Below the pieces are notes generated by a model that did no database searches, was not told the origin of the DNA, and saw nothing but the letters and a program-made list of their open reading frames with translations. The translations under genes and the position numbers were made by a program. This document shows, one piece after another, positions 15,791 to 25,491 of a stretch of 64,000 bases of DNA. The stretch is from JBBRCE01 sp038205115 (GTDB taxonomy: Bacteria > Planctomycetota > Planctomycetia > Pirellulales > JBBRCE01), in assembly GCA_038205115.1 (NCBI GenBank), contig JBBRCE010000019.1, forward strand, positions 1 through 64,000, given 5' to 3'. The stretch's first letter is position 1; each line of letters begins with the position of its first letter.

Positions 15791-16267
15791 ATGTCGGACA
15801 CCATCCCCATGACCCGCACGGGCTACGATAAAATCAAAGCCGAAATGGATCAGATGGAACAGGTTGAGATGCCCAAAATCTCCCAGCGGGTGGCCGATGC
15901 GCGCAGCGAAGGCGATCTGAGCGAAAATGCCGAGTATCACGGTGCCCGCGAATCGCAGGGCATGATGCAAGCCAAGATCAATCTGCTACGCGACAAACTG
16001 GCGCGGGCCACAATCGTCGACCCTAGCAAAATGCCCAAGGGCGAAGTTTCGTTTGGCGCCACCGTGGTGGTCAAAGATCTCGATTTTGGCGATCAAGAAA
16101 CGTTTGTGATGGTCGGTGCGGGCGAAGAAGATTACGACGCCGGCCGAATCATGGTCACCAGCCCCCTGGCGCAAGGACTGATGGGCAAAAAGATTGGCGA
16201 TCGCGTTGAAATCCAAGTGCCGGCCGGCAAGATGAAATTCGAGATTTTGGAAATCCGCTTCGAATAG
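15791..16267 (+). CDS. greA: transcription elongation factor GreA
   Basis: A 158-residue GreA-family factor that enters the RNA polymerase secondary channel and stimulates cleavage of backtracked RNA. The N-terminal coiled coil runs from MTRTGYDKIKAEMDQMEQ to GMMQAKINLLRDKL. Its tip carries the acidic loop GDLSENAEYHGARE, where Asp and Glu coordinate the catalytic magnesium. The C-terminal FKBP-like domain has VSFGATVVVKDLD and SPLAQGLMGKKIGDRVEI. The length is typical. A strong terminator lies between any promoter and this gene, which suggests control by attenuation. Confidence 0.95.
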   Translation: MSDTIPMTRTGYDKIKAEMDQMEQVEMPKISQRVADARSEGDLSENAEYHGARESQGMMQAKINLLRDKLARATIVDPSKMPKGEVSFGATVVVKDLDFGDQETFVMVGAGEEDYDAGRIMVTSPLAQGLMGKKIGDRVEIQVPAGKMKFEILEIRFE

Positions 16268-16342
16268 CACGGAAAACTGCCGGACGCAAAGGGCTAGCAT
16301 CAAGTCGCCAACTTCGGAAAGGTTGCCTGCTCGCACATCGCG

Positions 16343-18295
16343 TTAGCGGTCGATGGTCACTTGGAACAACCGCGAGATCTGATTTCGCCCACGCAGTTCC
16401 ACCAGCCGGGGCGTGGTTTCGCATTGCCAGAGTTGGCCGTTGCTGGCGGTTAATTCTTTGCGGGTTTCGTCGTCGATCAGGATTTCGGTCTGCTGTTCCT
16501 TATTTTCGCCTTCGATTCGCGCGGCGGAATTGGTGACATCGCCCAGCGCGGTGTAGTCGAGCCGCGTGGGAATTCCCACCGTGCCGACCGTCACGTTGCC
16601 GGTGGCCACGCCGACGCCAATCTTCATATTCTGAAAGTCGTGTGCGGCCCACAGCGGACCAGATTTGCGGACCACGTCAATCAGCGCTGCCGCGGTATCG
16701 ACCGCCACGCGGCGATGTTCCGGGACGCGGAGCGGCGCGTTGAAGATCACCATCACGCCGTCGCCAATATATTGCGTCAGTACGCCGCCTCGCGACTCGA
16801 TCAGCGGCACGATTTGACCGAAGTAGGCGTTGAGAAATCGAAAAACTTGCGTCGAGGTGTGCGTGCTCGACCAGGTCGTGAAGCCGCGAATATCCGCAAA
16901 CAGCACCGTCACCACCCGCTCCTCGCCGGCAAGTTCGGACGTGCCTGAAGCTTCCAGCGCCACGGCAACCGCGCTCGACCGACTGGCGCGCAACAAACGC
17001 TGTACCTGCCGCCAGCGTGCAACGAACGATGCCGCATACGCCAGCGCCCCGGTTGCTAAAATGACTCCCAGATTCAACCGCAAATCGAACTGAATGAAGG
17101 TGAGCACGCAGATTGCCTTCCAGCAAACATGCGCGACGATTGTCAACAACAGCCCCCACCAAACATTCATTTTTGCCAGGGCCGCGCCCCAGGCTGCTCC
17201 CAACATTACGGCCAGCAGTAGCGTCGCCCAAGACGGCAGTTCCCCGATGAATGCCTGGTCGTAAAGCGTCGCCAGCAGATGGGCCTGAATTTCCGTGCCA
17301 GGCATCAGTTGGTTGTGCGCATAGCCGCCGATATTGAACAATCGATTGGCGTACGGCGTGGCGTGAACGTCCTGCGTGCCGCGGATCGAACCGATCAAGA
17401 CAATCGCATCGCGAAAATCCAGCCGCGCGGCTTCTTCACCGCGTGCTTGCCGAAGAATTTTTTCCAGTGAGTACACCGTGAACGCGCCAGGACCGCCCAC
17501 GAAATTGATCCGCAACCGATGTTCCGAATCCAAGGGAATGCGCCGTCCGCCAACAGATAACTGTCCGTCGCGCACTTCGGCTGTGGCATCGGTGGCCAGG
17601 CAATCGAGCGCCAGGGCGAACTGCAATTGTTGTTCGCCGCGATCATGACTCCAAAGTTGTTGGCGGCGGACGAAATTGTCGCCGTCTTCCGTCAGATTGA
17701 CAAAGGCCAGATCGGTGGGCTGCGGCTGGTTAGCGGCTTTCAGACTCCACCACTCGCGCAGCGGCGGCGACGCGACGCGATCCGCGGTTTTCAAATCGGC
17801 CAAGACCACGTTGCCCGCCTTATTGACCGCCACGCCCATCTTGGTGGCATCGCCGGTTCGATTGCGTTCCAACTCCGGCAAGCGGTTCAAGTCGTCGGAC
17901 AAATACAGATCGACGCCGATCGCTTTGGCCTGCTTGAGGTGCAGATAGTCGATGGCTTCCGCCAATTCCGGACTGATATACGCGTTGGGTTTGTTGATGT
18001 ACGCCAAGGTGTCGTCATCGACGTCGATCAGCACGACGCGATCTTTGGCGGCGCTGGTCCGCTGGCCGCGCCAGACGATTACGCCATCGAATAACAGATC
18101 GTCCAGCCCGCGCATCAAGGCCGTTTTGCCGAGCAATCCCATCAACAGGCCGCACAGCGCGCCCCAGGCGGCGCCGCGGCGAACGATCGGTCCGAACCGA
18201 TTGCAAAAGTTACAGAGCGGCATGAGCGACCGTTGAATCGAGGGATTGCTGCGTCGTATCTCGACGACCGACAGCCGACCGTTTGCGGCGTTCAT
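16343..18295 (-). CDS. CHASE2-domain class III adenylate/guanylate cyclase
   Basis: A 650-residue membrane sensor. One N-terminal membrane segment (about 38-58), an extracytoplasmic CHASE2 sensor (about 60-350, with VVLIDVDDDTL and VLIGSIRGTQDVHATPYANR), three membrane helices (about 355-435), then a class III cyclase domain. Metal-binding aspartates are present in FADIRGFTTW and IGDGVMVIF. The transition-state Asn and Arg are in TNSAARIEG, and YTALGDVTN carries the purine-selecting Asp seen in adenylate cyclases. It should make cAMP in response to an envelope signal. ATG 18223 is an alternative start with an equally weak ribosome binding site. It diverges from mutL. Confidence 0.88.
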   Translation of the reverse strand: MNAANGRLSVVEIRRSNPSIQRSLMPLCNFCNRFGPIVRRGAAWGALCGLLMGLLGKTALMRGLDDLLFDGVIVWRGQRTSAAKDRVVLIDVDDDTLAYINKPNAYISPELAEAIDYLHLKQAKAIGVDLYLSDDLNRLPELERNRTGDATKMGVAVNKAGNVVLADLKTADRVASPPLREWWSLKAANQPQPTDLAFVNLTEDGDNFVRRQQLWSHDRGEQQLQFALALDCLATDATAEVRDGQLSVGGRRIPLDSEHRLRINFVGGPGAFTVYSLEKILRQARGEEAARLDFRDAIVLIGSIRGTQDVHATPYANRLFNIGGYAHNQLMPGTEIQAHLLATLYDQAFIGELPSWATLLLAVMLGAAWGAALAKMNVWWGLLLTIVAHVCWKAICVLTFIQFDLRLNLGVILATGALAYAASFVARWRQVQRLLRASRSSAVAVALEASGTSELAGEERVVTVLFADIRGFTTWSSTHTSTQVFRFLNAYFGQIVPLIESRGGVLTQYIGDGVMVIFNAPLRVPEHRRVAVDTAAALIDVVRKSGPLWAAHDFQNMKIGVGVATGNVTVGTVGIPTRLDYTALGDVTNSAARIEGENKEQQTEILIDDETRKELTASNGQLWQCETTPRLVELRGRNQISRLFQVTIDR

Positions 18296-18526
18296 CTTAG
18301 TGGCGCGCCCTCGCGGTTTGAAGAACGTGGGCGAAAAGTTTGTCGTCAGTCCGCCTGGGCAACGTTTGCCGTGGACCTCGGATTTTGCGACTGCGGCGCG
18401 GCAGGATTTTGCTCAGGGCTGAAAAGTCGCAGGGGTGGCTTGCCAAGCTGCGGCGGTTAGTTCTATCTTTAAGGTTTCGCTGCGGCAGGCGCGGCCGTGC
18501 CACTTCTGGACTTGCGAACGGATTCG

Positions 18527-20485
18527 ATGCCCGACATTTTCCAACTGCCGCAGAGCGTGGTCAATAAGATCGCCGCCGGCGAAGTGATCGAGCGTCCGGC
18601 CAGCGTGGTCAAAGAGCTGCTGGAAAATGCCGTGGACGCAGGCGCCACGCGGATCGAAGTCAGCGTCGCGGGCGGCGGCAGCGAATTGATTCGCGTCAGT
18701 GACGATGGCTGCGGCATTGCCGCCGAGCAGTTGCCGCTGGCGGTGGCCGCGCATGCCACCAGCAAGATTCGCTCGGCGGATGATTTATTTCGGGTGGGCA
18801 CGCTGGGTTTTCGCGGCGAGGCGTTGGCTTCGATTGGTGAAGTCAGCCGCCTGGTGATTCGTAGCCGTCCGCCGGAGAGTTCGGCTGGCGCGGAATTGGA
18901 ATTGACCGGCGGACGATTGGCGCCGATCGCGCCCTGCGGCTGCTCGCCCGGCACGCAGATCGAAGTTCACAATCTGTTTTACAATACGCCGGTGCGGCGC
19001 AAATTTCTGCGTACCGCCACCACGGAAATGGGCCACATTGGCGAAGCGTTTACGCGGCTGGCGTTGGCGCACCCGCAGGTTCATTTTGTGCTCCGCAACG
19101 GCGCGAAGCCGCTGCACGATTTGGCGCCGAGTCAACACTGGCCGGCGCGAATTGCCGCCTTCTTTGGGCAAGAACTGGCCGACGGCCTGATTTGGGTCGA
19201 GAGCCACGATGGTCCCGTCAAACTCAGTGGTTACGTCGCGCATCCGACGCACAGCCGCGGCCACAACAAAATGCAATATCTGTTTCTCAACGGCCGCGCG
19301 ATTCGCGATCGCTCGCTGCAGCACGCGTTGAGCGAGGCCTACCGCGGCTTACTGCTGACCGGCCGATTTCCGATTTGCTTTTTGCACATTGCGATGCCGC
19401 CCGAAAGCGTGGACGTCAATGTTCATCCCACCAAGCTGGAAGTTCGCTTTCAAGACGCCGGCAACCTGTATGGACAGTTGCTCGGCACGCTGCGAACCAA
19501 ATTCCTGACGTCGGACCTGACGTCGCGGTTGCAGCCCACGACGCCCGACAGCGACATTGCCCACGCGCACGACGGCGATCAAGCGGATCGGCTGCGCCGC
19601 GAACTGGTCGATTGGGCGAAAGGCAAACTGGCCGCGCAAGACGCGCAGCAATCGGCCGCGGTCGGATTGGTCGAACCGAGCACCCAATCGCAATTCAGTT
19701 TTCCGCAGACGAACGTCCCACGAAAGCCGCTGGAGTTGGTGACGCTTAACCGCAGCAATTGGGCCACGACTCCCGAGATTGACGAAGATGCCGATCCTTG
19801 GCCCGCGATTCCGGACGAGCCCAGCGACGATGCCGACAGCACAGCAAGCGGCGCGCACGGCGGCCAGGGCAGAGAGCCAAGCATGCCCGGTCACGCGATG
19901 GGCGGGCAGATGCGTCCGGCGTCGGCCATGCAGATTCACAATCGCTACGTGATTGCCGAAAGCGCCGAAGGCATGCTAGTGATCGATCAGCACGCCTTAC
20001 ACGAGCGGATCATCTACGAGCAACTACGAGAACGGGTATTGGCCGGAGCGCTAGAAACCCAGCGCCTGCTGGTGCCGGAACCGGTGGATTTGGGTCCGGC
20101 AGAGGCCGCCGCGGCCGTCGCTCATCAAGATTTACTGGCGCAACTGGGTGTTTCGATCGAACCGTTTGGCGGCGACACGATCTTGGTCACTAGTTATCCG
20201 GCAATGCTGGCCAACATGCGGCCGTCGGAAGTGCTGCACGACATTGTCACCAGTCTGCTGGCCGAAGGCAAAACGCCCGAGCGCCGCGATCTGATCGACG
20301 AATTGCTGCACATGATCTCCTGCAAAGCGGCCATCAAAGCCGGCGACCGCTTGAGTGGCGATGAAATTGCCGCCCTGGTCGAACAGCGGCATCTGGCGCA
20401 AGACACGCATCACTGCCCGCATGGCCGGCCGACGGTGTTGGTGTTTACGCGTGAACAACTCGACAAACAATTCATGCGGACTTAA
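18527..20485 (+). CDS. mutL: DNA mismatch repair protein MutL (endonuclease type)
   Basis: A 652-residue MutL. The N-terminal GHKL ATPase has VVNKIAAGEVIERP, the Asn box ELLENAVDAGA, DDGCGI and GTLGFRGEALASI. A linker of about 120 residues (roughly 340-460) is poorly conserved. The C-terminal domain carries the metal-dependent nicking motif DQHALHERIIYE (Asp487 onward), SCKAAIKAG and CPHGRP (from Cys630). It is therefore the MutH-independent type that itself nicks the new strand. Start ATG 18527 begins the conserved helix; a GTG at 18497 would add ten unrelated residues. No mutS is in the window. Confidence 0.96.
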   Translation: MPDIFQLPQSVVNKIAAGEVIERPASVVKELLENAVDAGATRIEVSVAGGGSELIRVSDDGCGIAAEQLPLAVAAHATSKIRSADDLFRVGTLGFRGEALASIGEVSRLVIRSRPPESSAGAELELTGGRLAPIAPCGCSPGTQIEVHNLFYNTPVRRKFLRTATTEMGHIGEAFTRLALAHPQVHFVLRNGAKPLHDLAPSQHWPARIAAFFGQELADGLIWVESHDGPVKLSGYVAHPTHSRGHNKMQYLFLNGRAIRDRSLQHALSEAYRGLLLTGRFPICFLHIAMPPESVDVNVHPTKLEVRFQDAGNLYGQLLGTLRTKFLTSDLTSRLQPTTPDSDIAHAHDGDQADRLRRELVDWAKGKLAAQDAQQSAAVGLVEPSTQSQFSFPQTNVPRKPLELVTLNRSNWATTPEIDEDADPWPAIPDEPSDDADSTASGAHGGQGREPSMPGHAMGGQMRPASAMQIHNRYVIAESAEGMLVIDQHALHERIIYEQLRERVLAGALETQRLLVPEPVDLGPAEAAAAVAHQDLLAQLGVSIEPFGGDTILVTSYPAMLANMRPSEVLHDIVTSLLAEGKTPERRDLIDELLHMISCKAAIKAGDRLSGDEIAALVEQRHLAQDTHHCPHGRPTVLVFTREQLDKQFMRT

Positions 20486-20526
20486 CCGCGCGTAGGGCGC
20501 GGTTGCCGGAAATCACCCGGCACCTG

Positions 20527-22290
20527 TTACATGCCTTCTTCGGCGGTCGTGCGGCCGGTTGCCACATCAAATTCGTAGATCGCCGGAACCAGCATCGCGG
20601 CGGTGGTGAAGCTGTACGTCAGGGCCACGATCACAAACACACCCAACGTTTCTTGCTGTAAATAGCTGGTGATTGCCACGTAGGTGAAAGTCGGCAGCGC
20701 CAGCGACGCCCAGCCAATGGCCTGCGACGGATTGCGCGCGCCAAGCGCCACGAACAGTCCACACGCGCCACCGATCATGAACGCCAGAAACGGCGCCAAC
20801 TGCAATTGGTATGACCCGCTGAACGAAACCATAATTCGAATGCAGGTGGCGATGCCGACAAACAAAAAGAAGACCGTGCCTAGGCTCACCCCCACGGCGT
20901 TGCGGCTGTTATCATAGATCATGCCGGCGTGAATACCGAGCGTGGCGACAAATAGGTTCATGATGGACAAGCCGCCGATCAAGTAGCAGAGATTTTCGCC
21001 CGTCAGTAAATTGGTCCACCACAAATAGCCGCAGAGCAACATCGGCAGCAGAATCATTTCTTTGCCGTTGTAAAATACGCCTAGCAGTTTGCCAAAAATA
21101 AATTCCTTGGGCGTCAGATCGGTGACGAGCAGCAGGTCGAGCGCGCGGCCGTCGCGCTCGGTGGTGATCGATGTCACGCCCAAGGCGTTCACTAAAATCA
21201 GACTCAAAATGAACAGTGGAATCAGGGCCACAACAGTCTCGTCGGCCGAGTGGTTGCCGCCGCGCAGGACCAGCCCACGAATTGCGGCTGCGGCCAGCAA
21301 GAACAGCACGACGTACGCAAACTTAACCAGCAGCACTCGTCGGCCGTAGGCCCAGGTACGAACTTCTCGCCAGAGAATGGGATTGTCCCAAACGGCGCGA
21401 CTCGCGGCCGGCGTTGTGGCGTTGCCATCAACGCGCGTCGCATCGCCTGCTGCTTGATCGTCGGGTCTGACTTGAATTTCTTGCGACGGATTCCAGGCAC
21501 GCACTCGCCAGACGGCCAGCAAATTCAGCAGCACGGTCTCGACCGCTGCCGTGACAAAAAACGCCGAGACCGGATTTGCCAGGCCAAACAGCCCTCGTCC
21601 GGCTGGCGCGATCGGCCGTGTGGCAGCCGTAATTGCCGGCAAGGGGCTGAAGCTGGCGGCCCAGACATGCGTCGAAACACCGTGCCACTGCGCACCAAAG
21701 GCGCCGAAATCCGCCAGTCCCCAAACGCCTAGCCAGAGCACAATGACGACCGCCGTCATGGCCAGTATCTGAAAGGTCTTCTCGCGCCAGAGTGCGATCG
21801 TCGAACCTAAACTTCCGGCCGCCAGGCAACTCATTAGCGTCACGCCAAAGGCGCTGCCGACTTGCCCAAACGAGACCCCGCCCAGCAGCGTCAGCAACAT
21901 AAACAGCGGCAGCGAAGCCAACAGCAACACGGCCACGTTGAGCAAATTGGCGAGCAATTTTCCACAGACGAGTTCGCTATTGTTGAGACGCGTCAGCAAC
22001 AGCAGTTCCAGCGTGCGCCGATCTTTCTCTTGGGCAATGGAACTGGCCGTGGTCAGCGCGGCGATAAACATCACCAGCGCCAATTGCAGCGGCGCCAAGA
22101 TCTGAAACAGCACGGCGCCAAAATGTGCTAAGTCGCCAAGATTACGGACATCCTGCGTGCCGGTCACCACGATCCAAGCGGAAAACGTCAGCCCTAGCAA
22201 TGCGGCCACGTAGACAGACCGCGAGATAAAATGCCGTGGACTGCGCGGCGCGGTTCGCCACTGACGCGTGAATAAAGGACCGACAAACAT
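20527..22290 (-). CDS. ABC-2 type transporter permease, two-module
   Basis: A 587-residue polytopic membrane protein. The N-terminal half (QWRTAPRS, then SSIAQEKDRRTLELLLLTRL) and the second half (GVTSITTERDGRALDLLLVTDL) each contain the 'ER..RTLE.LL.T' coupling-helix motif of ABC-2 permeases. The protein thus looks like two permease modules fused by a cytoplasmic linker (about 285-320). About 12 hydrophobic segments are visible. No ATPase gene is adjacent, so it must pair with one encoded elsewhere. Start ATG 22290 has GAGGTG about 12 bases upstream. The substrate is unknown. Confidence 0.8.
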   Translation of the reverse strand: MFVGPLFTRQWRTAPRSPRHFISRSVYVAALLGLTFSAWIVVTGTQDVRNLGDLAHFGAVLFQILAPLQLALVMFIAALTTASSIAQEKDRRTLELLLLTRLNNSELVCGKLLANLLNVAVLLLASLPLFMLLTLLGGVSFGQVGSAFGVTLMSCLAAGSLGSTIALWREKTFQILAMTAVVIVLWLGVWGLADFGAFGAQWHGVSTHVWAASFSPLPAITAATRPIAPAGRGLFGLANPVSAFFVTAAVETVLLNLLAVWRVRAWNPSQEIQVRPDDQAAGDATRVDGNATTPAASRAVWDNPILWREVRTWAYGRRVLLVKFAYVVLFLLAAAAIRGLVLRGGNHSADETVVALIPLFILSLILVNALGVTSITTERDGRALDLLLVTDLTPKEFIFGKLLGVFYNGKEMILLPMLLCGYLWWTNLLTGENLCYLIGGLSIMNLFVATLGIHAGMIYDNSRNAVGVSLGTVFFLFVGIATCIRIMVSFSGSYQLQLAPFLAFMIGGACGLFVALGARNPSQAIGWASLALPTFTYVAITSYLQQETLGVFVIVALTYSFTTAAMLVPAIYEFDVATGRTTAEEGM

Positions 22291-22400
22291 AGAGACAACC
22301 AGCACCTCGGGACGACAGGGCAACCTCCGTCAGTCCGATTATAGGCGGCGATCGACCGGCATGTCATGGTCGCTCATCGGATTCGAACATGGCCGAGTCA

Positions 22401-22430
22401 AAACAAATAGGGCGCATCCTTGCGCCCTAT
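22401..22430 (-). terminator. intrinsic terminator of the exported Lys/Pro-rich protein gene
   Basis: Perfect 10-bp stem (22407-22416 with 22421-22430), 4-base loop. Read on the minus strand it is followed by TTTGTTTTG. It lies about 90 bases beyond the stop at 22519. Confidence 0.75.
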
Positions 22431-22518
22431 GGCATCGTGTGTCAGGCGATTGCCTCGGCAAACATTGCCCGTTTAGGCCCCGCGATCACGCACGGTGCCA
22501 GAAACCTGCAACAACCGG

Positions 22519-23067
22519 CTACTTCTTTTCGGGCACCTTTTTGACGTCCTTGGTTTCCTTGATATCGCCCGGCTTGCCGGTAAATTTGGGTGGCAACTTG
22601 GCAATTGGCTTGGGCAGGCCGGGTTCGGTCTCGACGGCCACTTCGCTCGGCTTTTTGGTTTTGTTGGCCTTGGCGTCTTCGACCAGTTTGGCCAGCTTGG
22701 CTTTCTGCTGCGGCGAGAGCAGGTCGAGCGCTTCCGCCTCTTCTTTGGCACGCAGCGTTTCGAGTTGGGTCTTGAGATCTTTGACCTGATCGGCGTATTT
22801 GTCGTGAATTTTATAGATTTGCGTTTGCTGCTCGGCGCTGACCACATAGCGGTAGAACGGCGGCAAGTGGCCCTTCACGTCGTCAACACCATCGGCCGCG
22901 ACAACTTTCTTAGTCGCTTTAGGGTCGGCCTTGTCGGTGGGTTTGACTTCTAGTTTGGCCGCTGGCTTACTGTCGGGCTTGGTGACCGGTTTTGGATCGT
23001 CGGCCAGGGCCGAATGACAAAACAGTAAGCCGCTGGCAATGACCGCAAGACTAAGGTGGATTCGCAT
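22519..23067 (-). CDS. exported Lys/Pro-rich protein with a central helical domain
   Basis: A 182-residue protein with a signal peptide ending HSALA|DD, then a Lys-Pro-Asp-rich linker (25-60). A central helical segment (about 72-130) contains SAEQQTQIYKIHDKYADQV and LSPQQKAKLAKLVE. A second Lys/Pro-rich tail follows. The helical part resembles the LTxxQ-type repeats of Spy/CpxP-like periplasmic proteins ('L.PEQ..KL'), but this is only a resemblance. Start ATG 23067 has GGAG upstream. A clear terminator follows the gene. No function can be assigned. Confidence 0.6.
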   Translation of the reverse strand: MRIHLSLAVIASGLLFCHSALADDPKPVTKPDSKPAAKLEVKPTDKADPKATKKVVAADGVDDVKGHLPPFYRYVVSAEQQTQIYKIHDKYADQVKDLKTQLETLRAKEEAEALDLLSPQQKAKLAKLVEDAKANKTKKPSEVAVETEPGLPKPIAKLPPKFTGKPGDIKETKDVKKVPEKK

Positions 23068-23657
23068 GCTGAAAGCTCCGGAAAAAGGCGGGTGGGTCGC
23101 ATCATTGGCAGGTCACAGCCAGCTAATTTAACTAAGCGGCAACTCGCAAAACAGGTTTTTCCGGACCTTTTTCGAAATTTTTCGAAGTGTCGCGCACGGA
23201 GCCCGCAGGTGGACGGCAGGAATCTGCGAGCGGTCTGAGACCGCGTCTACCGGAAAATTCGGAGTATACGGAAAATTTTTACCGAACTGTTAACAATTTG
23301 CTGGCGTATTGGGAGGATGGCTGCTTTACGATTTCACGAGTTCGGATAGGATAAATACTGATTGCCACGGCGGTTCGGCAACGGTGGGTGGCGACCGAGG
23401 AGAATCCGATTGGTCGTTGCTGTGGTCAACGTGCAGACGGCGAAAGTCGGACGTTAGTAAGTCGTCCCATCGTTGTTTGTGGGCAGCGCGTCGGAAACCG
23501 CAGTTTTCCGGCGCTCGCCGGTGCCCAGCGAATCGGCAGTTCGCTAAAATGAATGTGGTTGACCGCAACCGATTGACGTGGACACATCAGAAGCAGCATT
23601 TCTCGTCTCTATCACTTACCCATCCACACTGGGCAGTTTCTCGAAGGATCAATTTTC
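23068..23657. other. long intergenic region with several inverted repeats
   Basis: 590 bases between two divergently transcribed exported-protein genes, without a protein-like frame. It is AT-richer than its surroundings. Notable elements are TTCGAAA-TT-TTTCGAA at 23171-23186, GCGGTCT-G-AGACCGC at 23230-23244, and two copies of CGGAAAATT at 23251 and 23269. It probably holds both promoters and a long 5' leader for the TPR gene. Confidence 0.5.
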
Positions 23658-25253
23658 ATGACACGTACATTGTCCCGGGTTCAATCGAACCGAATTCACT
23701 CCGCCACAAGCAATCGCACTGGCTTGGCACTGATTGCTCTGCTGGTCGCCGTCGGACTGCTCGGCAGTAGCTTGACCGCAATGGCCCAACCAGTAACCAA
23801 AAAGGACGATAAGGCTCCAGTCAAAACCGACGCTTCGAAAACCGACGCGAAGGCGGACGCCGGCAAGTCAACAACCGGAGGCGAAGTTCCCAAGACCGAC
23901 GCGAAGCCCGACGTTTCTTCCGCCGAGACCGAAGAACTCAAGATGGACCAAGTGCTCAAAGCGCTGTTGGACGACACGCTCTCGTCGAACACCAGCGGCG
24001 GTTACGACAAAACCGAAAACGTCGAAAAGGCCGTTAAGTATTTCTTGCAGAAAGACTTCGATAACGCCCGCGACATGCTGAATGTTGCTAAGAGCAAGAA
24101 CGATTTACTGCCGCCGGCCGGCATCATGATGGCCAAGATGTTGTTCTTAGCCAAGCTTAATCAGTACGGAATGGCCGAACTGGAGCAAACCATGATTAAG
24201 GAACCGAAGGATCCGGAAGCGTATTTGCTGGAGGCCGACATCCTGTTTTCGCAAGGTTTCTGGTCGGCTTCGCAACAGATGTTTGTCAAGGCCGAACAAG
24301 TTAACAAGGAGAGCAAAGAAACCAACGCCAAACGCGCGAAGAACTTCTCCGTGAAGATCAACGCCGGCTACGCGGCCGTCGCCGAAGCGCAAAAGCGCTG
24401 GGAAGATGCAAAAACCTCGATCGAAAAGTGGATCGCCGTCGACCCTGAGAACCCGGCCGCTTTCCTGCGTTTGGGTCGCGTTTACTTTAAGATGAAGGAT
24501 TTCGACAAGGCGAGTAAATCGTTTGTCAAGGCTGAAGCGTTGAGCAACGCCGTCAAGCCGAAGAGCGGCACCAACCCCAATATCGTGCTTGCTCGGTTGT
24601 ACTTCGAGGCCAACGAAAAGGATAGCCGCGCCAAGGCGATCGAGGAATTAAAGACAGCCGTTCGGGGCAGCGCAGGAAATGCCGAGGCTTTGTTGCAAGC
24701 TGCGGCAGGCTTCATGCAAGCCAAGGATTTGGATAAGGCGAAACTTGCCGTTGATAGCGCGCTAAAAGCCGATTCGAGCAATGTTCAAGCGAAGTATCTC
24801 AAGGCGGTCGTCTGCCGGATGCAGGGCAAGCTCGACGAAGCCGAGACGCTGCTGGAAGCGCTGCACAAAGACGCTCCGGGAGATTTTGGCATTACCAACC
24901 AATTGGCGCTCGTTTTGGCCGACAGCAAGAGCGAGGCTAGCCAAAGAATCGCCCTGCAGCATGCCACCAATAACTTCAACAGCAATCAGAAAAACGCTGA
25001 AGCAGCTACAACGTTGGCTTGGTGCGTTTACAAGAACGGCGACAAGAAGAGAGCCCTGGAAATCATGGGCGAAGTCGCCAAGCAAACACAGCTCTCGGCC
25101 GACTCGGCCTATTACATCGCCATGATCCTCAAAGATTTGGACAAGCGAGACGACGCACTTAAAGTGCTCAAAGAAGCCACTAAAGTCGACGCGCCGTTCT
25201 TCGTACACGAAGACGATGCCAAGAAACTACTGGATAAGCTGAGCGGGAACTAA
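23658..25253 (+). CDS. secreted TPR-repeat protein
   Basis: A 531-residue protein. A long signal peptide (hydrophobic core about 22-38, cleavage near AMAQ) is followed by a low-complexity Lys/Asp/Thr linker (about 45-95). From about 115 onward there are tetratricopeptide-type helical repeats, for example VEKAVKYFLQKDFDNARDML, AAFLRLGRVYFKMKDFDKAS and VQAKYLKAVVCRMQGKLDEA. TPR arrays bind other proteins, here presumably in the periplasm. Codon use is rich in AAG Lys compared with neighbours, because of the lysine-rich linker and helices. It has a strong terminator-like hairpin behind it. Partners are unknown. Confidence 0.75.
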   Translation: MTRTLSRVQSNRIHSATSNRTGLALIALLVAVGLLGSSLTAMAQPVTKKDDKAPVKTDASKTDAKADAGKSTTGGEVPKTDAKPDVSSAETEELKMDQVLKALLDDTLSSNTSGGYDKTENVEKAVKYFLQKDFDNARDMLNVAKSKNDLLPPAGIMMAKMLFLAKLNQYGMAELEQTMIKEPKDPEAYLLEADILFSQGFWSASQQMFVKAEQVNKESKETNAKRAKNFSVKINAGYAAVAEAQKRWEDAKTSIEKWIAVDPENPAAFLRLGRVYFKMKDFDKASKSFVKAEALSNAVKPKSGTNPNIVLARLYFEANEKDSRAKAIEELKTAVRGSAGNAEALLQAAAGFMQAKDLDKAKLAVDSALKADSSNVQAKYLKAVVCRMQGKLDEAETLLEALHKDAPGDFGITNQLALVLADSKSEASQRIALQHATNNFNSNQKNAEAATTLAWCVYKNGDKKRALEIMGEVAKQTQLSADSAYYIAMILKDLDKRDDALKVLKEATKVDAPFFVHEDDAKKLLDKLSGN

Positions 25254-25286
25254 TCGTGATCCGCGATTTCCCAACAGCGCAATAAA

Positions 25287-25328
25287 AAAGATCATGGCAG
25301 GCCGATCCGTCGTCTTGCCATGATCTTT
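25287..25328 (+). terminator. probable terminator of the TPR gene
   Basis: A 13-bp perfect stem, AAAGATCATGGCA with TGCCATGATCTTT, and a 16-base loop, starting 34 bases after the TPR stop. Flanking A and T runs make it usable in both directions. The T-run on the plus strand is short. Confidence 0.7.
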
Positions 25329-25491
25329 ATCCTGAAACGGATTGTGCCGAGCTAGCATGGCCCAGTCCGTCCTCCCGATGGGGTTGTACAAATTCTATCG
25401 GCCAGCCGGACGGGCGCTCTACAATCGATTTTGCGAATTCGTCCATGCCGTCGCCGGTAGAGACGACCGACCAACAGTGCGGCTAAAAGCC

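Noticed and set aside
20487..20503. CCGCGC/GCGCGG hairpin between mutL and the ABC permease as a terminator
   Set aside because: Six-base stem with no T-run; such GC hairpins are common by chance in this sequence.
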